From Amanita rubescens (lineage: Eukaryota > Basidiomycota > Agaricomycetes > Agaricales > Amanitaceae): a stretch of DNA of 64,000 nucleotides. Numbering within the stretch: position 1 is the first letter of the stretch; every line of letters starts with the position of its first letter. The stretch is taken from assembly GCA_015039365.1 (NCBI GenBank), contig WION01000186.1, positions 43,282-107,281 on the forward strand. The letters run 5' to 3'. Positions 56,134 to 64,000 of this stretch are shown here, piece after piece. The position numbers were made by a program, and so were the translations under genes. A model generated the notes under the pieces. The model was given only the letters and a program-made list of their open reading frames with translations. It made no database searches and was not told where the DNA came from.

Positions 56134-57430
56134 ACTTTTTTCTCTAACATTAGTGTTATCGATGCAAAAATTAAATCTGTTCGTACCTATATCCTGCATC
56201 TGTGGCAACTGTCACAATCATTGGCTCTGGTCGGCTTATTTAGTGCCGAACCGGTGTGACTTTTCTGTGAAGCGCTCGCACAGACGCACACACGCGATGC
56301 AGGGGCTCGTTTCTTGTCTCACTCGCACAATGTTCCGCAATCCGCAGATCTGCCGGTTATCATAAGACATATCAGTGATATTCTTCAAACCTCTGTCATG
56401 ACTGCGGCTGGCCATCACTCGACACTCGCTGCCCCGTTCGTCTAGTAACTGTGCCTACAATTCAATCCTCTTCCGATCAGTGGCGTGACAAGGCCACTCA
56501 TTGGAAACCACACAACATGCGCATGTGAACCTGTGTTAACCAACATGAGCGCACAATCATAAAGGATCTAACAGTTGACTTGTCTATAACAGCGATGTTA
56601 GAAAGCGGTGACAGGGGACGAGCGATGTTTAATGATACAGGTGTCAACCCCGCTCTCTACCGGTTCAGGCCTTCAGGTGTCATATGTCACCGCCAGCCGC
56701 AACACTATGGCTTTGAAAACCTCTGTCTTCTCATTACAGTGATCTCTTCTTGACGACATTTCTCATACATATGAACCACAGACAAATCGTTGCTCGAGAC
56801 GGTTGATCGTGCAACTGATCCCCATTTCCGGGATCTGCAAGCTTTCTCCATTCATTTCATTGATCGTCGCCTATCCCGTATGATCGTTGCCTATATCCTG
56901 CAGCAGCAGTATGGTAACAAGGTCGGGCTACATAGGGCTACATAACATAACATACCATTTCAGGGGACGCTTATCATCGATGTCAAGGCTCGCCCTGGAA
57001 ACGCTTACATTATGTGCCCCCAATTGGCTTGATAGGCGCAATAACAGGTCTCCTTTAGGCATACAATCACTAACGCTTCCCACTGTAAACTGTTATATAC
57101 GCCGACATATCATGCCCCCCCATCTGTGGTCTTGACGATCGCCGGAGCGACACCTCGATTTTGGGCAGAGAGCATTGACAAATCGAGGACAATGGAGGCT
57201 CTCCTAGCGGACGTCGCATATATAATGCGTCTTGGTAACGTACGCTGATATCTTCATATTTCATATCTTTCCTGACGTATTCCACCGCAGTACTTTGTTC
57301 GTGAGTCACCTTCACGCTAGGATGACAAGCAAATCCATTGCTAATTGTCACCAAGTTGCGGGAAACACACTCTTCGTGAGCTCTTATGTTCCACGCCAAA
57401 CCTCGATTCTCATCGCAAGCTAGATATATG
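56134..57430. other. Displaced 5' flank of copy B, then spacer
   Basis: 56134-56240 (ACTTTTTTCTCTAACATTAG, TGTTATCGATG, CTGTTCGTACCTATATCCTG) continues the sequence interrupted at 50525 and matches 45951-46020. Beyond that no gene is accepted; 57100-57430 may hold the first exon of the DUF6533-like gene. Confidence 0.5.
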
Positions 57431-58714
57431 ACTACCTTTTAATGTTCGACCAAGAGGTTTCACTTATCTGGGGATCCAAGTGGACTCTCGTGAAAGTTCT
57501 TTATCTGCTGTCAAGATACATGCCCTTCGTGGACGTGACGGTCGTTTCTTATCGTAAGCCCAGACTTGATAATCAGTACCATCCCGTTGACTTTTACCTT
57601 TGTAGACCAATTTGTTCCACTTTTGACAATTGATCAATGCAAGATTGCTTACAGGATAAATGGTAGTGAGTCAAAGTCTTGCCGCCGTCTCAGCCTCTGG
57701 ATAATTCCATATCACGCAAGGCATGTTTGTCATCGGGATGGCAATGAGTGAAGGTAAATTGGTCCGCCGTAGGCATACGGACCTCGCACTTATCTTTAAA
57801 TTCCTTAGCTGTTCTCACTATCCGAACTTGGATCATCTGGAATAAAGACCGCAGGCTGGCAATCGGTCTTATGATTTTCTTTTTCACCGTTTGGGGAGTG
57901 GGTCTCTACATTATGTATCAATTCATCGAATCACTGCAATGTAAGTGAGGAAGCGGAAAATGGACTGGACCAAACTAACGCCTACAGTTTTTGAACTGCC
58001 GTTCCCGGTTATCAACGGTTGCGTATTCCTTGCTGGTAGTCGCATCGTCTCAGTCGACTGGGCATTGCTACTCTTTTATAACACGGGTGGGTAATGGCAT
58101 TTTGACCCTAAAAGGATGGCTGAATTATGAAATCGCGCAGGAAACCTGGCGCTCATGGTCATCAGGGCAACATCTCTCTGTGCGTACATTTGTGGCCAAC
58201 GTCCTCTATACTCATATGTATTAGACTGGTCGGGCGTTGATTCCCATCTTTTCAAGCGCTTGCATAGGGATGGTACGTCTCCTGTATCCAACAGTCTCCA
58301 CTTCTTGATTTAATCATCTCAGGCGTGTATTACTATGTCTTCCTCTTTCGTGCGTGCCAAAAGTATGAGTGGATAAGACACCTTCACTAATCTTTGGATT
58401 AGTGCTTGCAGTCATCAATGTATCTGTGATATTTTCGTCTCCTGTGAGTCGTCTTGAAGTAGCGTAGTTTGTGTGCTGAAGATAATTTGATTAGGCGGAG
58501 TACGTAGATTTATTATCCAGGTATGTGCCCGGTTTTGGATTGTCAGTTCAATCTTACGATGCCCGTAAACAGCGTGCTGCGCATGTTGCACTCCAACCTA
58601 TCAAGTCGTGTTATACTCGACATCCGCAGGCAGGTGGCGAAATCAAATGGAAGGGCGGAGCTTCCCGTAGTGCACCGTGTACAACTTCCAACGAATCCAA
58701 CGAATCCTGTATAA
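57430..58714 (+). CDS. DUF6533-like multi-pass membrane protein, tandem copy 1
   Basis: Exons behind short introns read IYDYLLMFDQEVSLIWGSKW, TLVKVLYLLSRYMPFVDVTV, DQFVPLLTIDQCKIAYRING, FVIGMAMSE, AVLTIRTWIIWNKDRRLAIG, LMIFFFTVWGVGLYIMYQFI, FPVINGCVFLAGSRIVSVDW, VNLALMVIRATSL, YWSGVDSHLFKRLHRDG and, last, VLRMLHSNLSSRVILDIRRQ to a stop at 58714. The YDYLL..D.EV.LIW..KW..VKVLYLLSRY block is the signature of DUF6533, agaricomycete-specific proteins with about seven membrane helices and unknown function. The first exon and start codon were not settled. The downstream neighbour is a close paralogue. Confidence 0.7.
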
Positions 58715-58715
58715 A

Positions 58716-59495
58716 AAATGAAATTGGTTTTCTCTCATTCCAGACCGTCAGCTGACCACATCGTGTCCGATGTGTCGTAGGTTGTTCAGATGCCCTTGGA
58801 TTGTTGATCTTGTTTCATGGAGACAAATATATGGGTGCATATGCCACTTCTGACCATGTGCCATTCGGTTGCGCCGGAAACGAACTTTACCAGGCGCGAG
58901 TTGTTTATAGATGCAGCCGTCAGTGATGCATTCATTTCATCGGTTACGAAGTGGTTAAATTGGGCATGGTACTTGAAATATCCTGGTTCGAGACCCCGCT
59001 CAGATTCTATAAGCGATTGCCCGGATAGATCTTTACTTTTTCAGTATGAGCATACGGCTAGATAAAATCTCGGACTCATCGTGCTCGAGAAAGGCAAGCC
59101 TTGAGAAGCATTACTGTGGCGCGTGAGCGGAATATAAATAATTTATAAACCTCCCCGAATCCCCATCTGTCAGGCTGATTTTCACACGCTGGTGACAGTG
59201 CCATGTGCCACGAACATCTCAGTTCGTCAAGGTAATCAATTGCTGCTAACATGTCTCCTTCTTTTCGATCATATGTTTACCGGTACGTACAGCTTTACTA
59301 CCGGCCTAGATGCGGGCTATTGTAAACTGGACAGGCGGGTGCCTCGAAATGGCGGAGTCTGCCGCGCCGTTTGGCAGTGAACGGCCTCTGCCACTAGTAT
59401 ATATCCTGACATTCCACATCCACAAAACGTGGTCTTGATGATCATTGAAGCTATATCTTAACTCCAGGCAGAGCATCTCCACGCTTTATTCCATA
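58716..59495. other. Spacer between the DUF6533-like paralogues
   Basis: Intergenic; only short frames (58817-59065, 59192-59380) without motifs. It presumably holds the promoter of the second copy. Confidence 0.35.
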
Positions 59496-61081
59496 ATGAA
59501 CCAGGACACTCTTCTAGCTGAAATTGCGTCCGTGATGTTTCTAAACAATGTACGCTCAAATATTTTTATGACTTTGGGTCTGTCTTACTTGCGTGGCTAC
59601 AGTGCTTTACTGGTGAGTATCCCCGAGTCGAAGAAATAATTAAACTCATTATTTCCCGCTCAGTTGCCAGCAACTCGTTACTGGTAAACATCCTCAAGAG
59701 TTGCCGAATCTGGATTCTCAATGTCATTTCATTGATAGGTTTACGACTACTTGCTGATGTTGGAAGACGAACTCTCGCTGATCTGGAACGCCAAATGGGC
59801 CCTTGTAAAAGTCCTCTATCTATTCTCGAGATATATGCCCTTTGCGGATGTAGTCATTGTGTCTTATCGTAAGCCTGTGCTGCGCGTTTTTCCATGTCAA
59901 TCTTTACATTTGATATCGATAGATCAATTTTTCCCGCACTTGACAAATGAACAGTGTAAGACCGCATACAGAATTAACGGCAGTGAGTCCGGTCATTCCC
60001 CATCATCTCCGAGTATGTCGTTGTTGATAGTCTATTATGAAAGGCATGTTTATTGTTGGTATGGGTATGAGTGAAGGCGAGTTAACCCTCGGTCGTGACA
60101 TGTTCTCCTACTCATCCACCAATATTTCAGCTGTCTTGACACTTCGGACTTGGATCATCTGGAACAAGGACCGAAGATTAACGATTGGTCTCCCCATTTT
60201 CTTTTTTGCTTTGTGGGCAGCAGGACTCTACATCATGTATCAATCCGTCGAATCGCTTCAATGTAAGGTCGCCTCTATTGGACTCCTCGATCACATCATA
60301 TACCTATAACAGTCGTTCAATCGCCGTCGCCGTTCATCAAAGGGTGCCTATACTCCCATGGCAGTCGCGTTATCTCGATAGATTGGGGTTTGTTGTTGCT
60401 GTACAATACTGGTGAGTAGTATCATTGTCCGATTAGATACAAGTAATTCAAATCGCGCAAATATTACAGTGAACTTAACACTTATGATCATCCGAGTAAC
60501 ATCTATGTTGTTGAGTATGCCCATACTTACCTCGGGTTGGATGCTCATCTAGGCCGAACTATTAGATTGGTCGGGTGTCGATTCCCACCTTCTAAAGCGT
60601 CTTCATAAGGATGGTACGTCATGCTCACGTCTTATGGTCGCAATCTATACTCACTCCATAACTAATGCAGGTGTATATTATTATGCGTTTCTTTTCCGTG
60701 CGTGACCTGTTCTGAGATAGCATATCCTTCTGATGTCGATATTACATCAGTGCTTGCTGCCATCAATGTATCGTTTATATTGTCGGTTCCTGTGAGTCGT
60801 TTTAATGACACATAAGCATCAATCGGAACTGACGCCCTGGTTAGACGGTGTTCGTGAATTTACTATCTAGGTATAGTTTAGCCAATCCGTCTCTACTGCA
60901 CCTTTGTCTGACACTCACTAATAGTGTCATGCGTATTCTGCATTCGAATCTATCGAGTCGCGTTATTTTGGACATTCGTAGGCAGGTAGCGAAATCGGCT
61001 GGCAGACTAGAGTCCTCGTACTCGCTCACGACCAAATTCTTCAGTTTAAATCAAATATGTATATATAGTTGCGAATCTTGA
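59496..61081 (+). CDS. DUF6533-like multi-pass membrane protein, tandem copy 2
   Basis: ATG at 59496 (MNQDTLLAEIASVMFLNNVR, SNIFMTLGLSYLRGYSALL). After the first intron: VYDYLLMLEDELSLIWNAKW, ALVKVLYLFSRYMPFADVVI, NQFFPHLTNEQCKTAYRING, FIVGMGMSE, AVLTLRTWIIWNKDRRLTIG, LPIFFFALWAAGLYIMYQSV, SPFIKGCLYSHGSRVISIDW, VNLTLMIIRVTSMLL, NWSGVDSHLLKRLHKDG and SVMRILHSNLSSRVILDIRR. The intron positions and phases that I checked match copy 1, so the pair arose by tandem duplication. The C-terminal tail after the last helix differs from copy 1. Function unknown; topology suggests a membrane sensor or receptor, which is an inference. Confidence 0.72.
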
Positions 61082-61214
61082 CATTGAGCCCATGACACAT
61101 GACCATACCGGGGATGGGATCTATGGAAGGACACGGTGAATCTAGCCATATGTATCATGATGAGAGTTGCAAGGGGAAATCGACTAGTGGTCTATTCAAA
61201 CCATAGATGATGCG

Positions 61215-61547
61215 CTACCTCTGGTATTCTGGATCGTCCTTGAAGATCTTCTCCAACAGGTCACCCAAAGCTCCATTTCCTCTTGCGTCTCGACGGTATA
61301 TGGAATAAGCAGTGCAACATCTACATCGCAAGGTCCTTGATACACTTATCTCAGCATCATGCACACCGTCTTCTGCCGAAATGGACGTGGATACGCTAGA
61401 TATGACTGTGCTTACATTGCAAGCTGGCCCCTTGCGGAGAAGAGGTAGGGTGATGGGAATGTCATCGGCGGATTCGTCCATATACAAGTCTCGTGAGTGC
61501 CCGCGAAACTGGGGTGAGTCGTTTTTGTATAAGACCTCGATCATCAC
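61215..61547 (-). other. Possible exon, unrecognised
   Basis: A minus-strand frame (MMIEVLYKNDSPQFRGHSRD; VSTVISSVSTSISAEDGVHD; GALGDLLEKIFKDDPEYQR) ends at 61215. It has mildly protein-like composition but no motif or start context. It could be the tail of an unlinked gene. Confidence 0.25.
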
Positions 61548-61724
61548 CCTAGTTCATAAAATTTAGGTAGGTAGACTCGGAGCTTTACGTTCCTCGACCA
61601 ATTCTTTGATTGCACTAGAACGACTTTCGTCGTTTCTTTTATTATTCCTAAACTACGATTGCTATATGCATATCAGAACGGACCCATGCAAACTAGATGT
61701 ACACTTCTTCTTTCTAGACCGACT

Positions 61725-63183
61725 TTAAGCCCAACGTTGAACGACGACACTATTAGCCAACCCTGCCGCTTCAATAGTTTGCATGTTGTCTTCAAGGATG
61801 CGGTTTGGGAACGTCGTTCCGATTGTGTAAGTTCGAGACATGTTTTCAGGGCGTGATCTGATCATGTCAGGTTTGAAATGATAGCATATATTGAACAAAC
61901 GTACGCATTGATGAAGTTTCGGATATCCTGAACGGTATGAATCAAATTCATCCTGCAAACCATTCTAGTTCACGGAATTAGAGAAGGACTCAATTTGAAT
62001 TGTTTGATGTTTTACCTTGTACCATCAGCGAGGCGAAGCTGTATGCTCGTCATTGGCTTGGTTTGATCAACCTCAAAGCGAGTATTGAGGCTCTCGCGTT
62101 CTTCTGGCTCTCGCACATTCGAAGAAGAGGAGGCAGGAAAAGAGCCAGGCATAGTAGAAGCCGCACTGGTGAAGGTTGGAACAGGTGCTCCGAGGCGATG
62201 GCCAGCGCCACCGAATGCTTTCTTTTGTGGAGGAACGTAGTCCTCAGTGGTACGTTTCGCGACTCTAAGCTCTACGGGTTGGCCGGGAAGGACGTTTAAA
62301 ATTGAAGGAGGTGCTCGGCTACGATATGAGATGAAGTCTTCAAATGAGCAGTTCACTTACCCGGCATTGATTTCCGATAGTATATGCGCGTTGGCGGGAT
62401 CATCATAACGCATAAGCTCGCCGTCTTCAACTGCGAACCCATCTCTCCAGAAAGTGATATGTCGTACGGCGATTTCTTCTGTTGTTTAAGTAAAGATGAG
62501 TGCGGAGGGGGATCCACGTACCTTGTTCAAGGGGTTGTGCACTGGGATCTGGGATGTAGGTGCTAGGTTCTTCATCACTGCCAAGTCTATGTCCGCCTCC
62601 GGTAAAGACATTGGAATGCGACGTAGAGACAGGAGGAGGTCCTGCCCTAGAACAGGGTTAATATAGGAGCCGAAACAGCGCAGATCACCAACTTACTCAG
62701 CAGCTCGGCGCAGTAAATCCCTTACCGTGTCACCGCCAGGAATTGCCCTGTGCCTATCAGGGTTTTCAATCGATATGCCACTGAGGTGGAATGAGCACTG
62801 CGCAGTATATGTATGAGGTGAAAAATAAGACCTTCTTTCGCCACCAGCAAACCAACTCTCGCCGTGACCCTCTTCATCTTCATCTTCGTCCTCATCCTCG
62901 TCGTTGCCGGCTGGGGCAGATCGAGGTGGACCACCAGACGATGCGGAGTTCATGCTATCAATTGTTGTAAACCTACTGGTACCTCTTCCACTCGAGCTGG
63001 ATGGACTGTGCCCAGATGAGGTTTATACAGAGCGCGAGAGATATAGGCTTACGTTGCCCAGTCGCCAATGCGACCGACGCGGGGATTCGAAGATGGACGA
63101 GCCCAAGTAGATGGAAGAGACTCGACTGCACGTCCATCGAGAGTGCGTCCAGTACCAGAAGGGTTGTCATCGTCGTTGGACAT
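61725..63183 (-). CDS. SHP1: Shp1/p47-type UBX-domain cofactor of Cdc48/p97
   Basis: This is an adaptor that binds the AAA ATPase Cdc48/p97. ATG at 63183 ([35 protein letters not shown]). Next comes [20 protein letters not shown], a very acidic run, and [20 protein letters not shown], the p47 linker with its p97-binding motif. The SEP domain spans [29 protein letters not shown] and [20 protein letters not shown]. The UBX domain reads [48 protein letters not shown], ending at 61725. About six short introns. No N-terminal UBA domain is visible. Promoter DNA is shared with the divergent gene at 63368 (184 bp between start codons). Confidence 0.88.
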
Positions 63184-63367
63184 TGGGAGATTACGCAAGC
63201 GATGTTCCCGCGCTACTTCGCTTTTAAATAAATAAACTACATTATATAGTACTATAATGCTCGCCCTCGATCGCTCTTCATACGACACCATGACGTCACT
63301 CTCACCCGCCATTTAATCACCCGCGTCTAGTTTCAAATTTCTTCATCCTTTCTTTCTCTCCTTCACC

Positions 63368-64000
63368 ATGGAGGATCCAGTCAGAGATATCAAAGAAGTC
63401 TTCCGTCAGCTTACCGCTACCGCATCTCCCGACGTCCAGAAAGAAGCCGTTTACACGTATTATGTACCCAACGCCGGGTTGCACCACCCTCTGAGCTACA
63501 TAGAACCTGGAATTCTCTCTAGAGAGTCCATTCTTGGGCTATACCAGTAAGTCCAATACCGCCCCTGATGTGCGATTATTGTAAACATGCGATAGGTGGT
63601 ATCGCGTCCTTTCACCGAACGTCTCTATTGACGTCACAAACATTGGTTAGTATCTGCATGTATGCGCGACATCGGAGCTCATGAAACCTGTAGTTTACGA
63701 CCAACGTCACAATGTCCTTCTATTGGACGTCAAACAAACGTTTCACGTCTTCTTTTTGCCAGTCGTCCCCATGCCTTCACGGTAAGCAGGCAGTCATATG
63801 TAGTTTGGCGCTCATTCAACGTTCATTTTAGACTGCTAGTACGGCTGATCCTTAAGGAAGAAGACGGTCTCCATCGCATCGCTTTTCAGGAAGATTTCTT
63901 TCACCCGACGTGAGTAGTCTGCTGATTCGAGACGTGTCGCAATACTGATGTGTATATAAAGGACCTCGCGGCGCTAGTCTTCCCGCCTGCTGCTCCCATT
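63368..64000 (+). CDS. NTF2-like (SigF-like) domain protein, cut by the right edge
   Basis: ATG at 63368 in a good context (TTCACCATGG). Exon 1 (to 63547) reads MEDPVRDIKEVFRQLTATAS, QKEAVYTYYVPNAGLHHPLS and RESILGLYQ. After introns follow WYRVLSPNVSIDVTNI, VYDQRHNVLLLDVKQTFHVF, LLVRLILKEEDGLHRIAFQE, DFFHPT and DLAALVFPPAAP, still open at the window end. The pattern (helical start, then a curved beta sheet with a VYDxxxNxLxLDVxQTF strand) matches the SigF-like NTF2-like family common in fungi; ligand and role are unknown. The C-terminus is missing here. Confidence 0.65.

Noticed and set aside
60470..60590. In-frame TAG suggesting that the second DUF6533-like gene is a pseudogene
   Set aside because: An intron (donor GTATGC, acceptor ATTAG) in the same position and phase as in the first copy removes the stop.

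Overview
The window is nuclear DNA of a mushroom-forming basidiomycete (Agaricomycetes). The evidence is short introns (about 48-70 nt, GT..AG, CTNAC-like branch points) in almost every gene, a Psathyrella-velutina-type lectin, tandem DUF6533-like membrane proteins, an HNH family and a P-loop GTPase family that are expanded in these fungi, and conserved fungal genes: BUD32, CCH1, eIF3a, and an Shp1/p47-type UBX protein.

Layout. 0-1 kb: a decayed HNH-nuclease gene running off the left edge. 1.5-17.4 kb: AT-rich, repeat-dominated DNA. It holds a 10-bp microsatellite, transposase debris, and a large ~66-bp satellite split by a complete 8.49-kb chromodomain Ty3/gypsy retrotransposon (5609-14097, minus strand, 424-bp LTRs that look identical, 5-bp target duplication CTGTT). 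A P-loop GTPase gene (16067-17424) ends this block. 18.5-31.2 kb: a gene-dense conserved segment with an MLKL-N-terminal-domain-like gene, BUD32, CCH1 and, convergent to CCH1, eIF3a. 31.4-46 kb: mixed accessory DNA with a TA-flanked MITE, two related KDZ-like transposase remnants, small hypothetical and secreted proteins, a seven-bladed PVL-type lectin and a truncated TBC/RabGAP. 45-56 kb: a duplicated small-gene block. Its second copy is interrupted by a 5.6-kb element (about 50527-56133) with long terminal inverted repeats, a ~10-bp target duplication, and two convergent genes: a RecQ-like helicase and a DUF6589 protein. 57-61 kb: two tandem DUF6533-like genes. 61.7-64 kb: an Shp1/p47 UBX protein, divergent from an NTF2-like gene cut by the right edge.

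The most interesting object is the helicase/DUF6589 element. It has the anatomy of a DNA transposon (inverted ends, subterminal hairpins, a target duplication, an uninterrupted paralogous site at 45.9 kb) but no transposase I recognise. DUF6589 is therefore the candidate recombinase, with the RecQ-like helicase as its partner.

Several otherwise convincing genes between about 12 and 21 kb (gag, the MLKL-NTD-like gene, BUD32, CCH1) show single-base frame breaks, all equivalent to one extra base. BUD32 and CCH1 are normally single-copy, so uncorrected assembly indels are at least as likely as decay. Gene models were built by eye from splice signals; exon ends are best guesses where not confirmed by frame.
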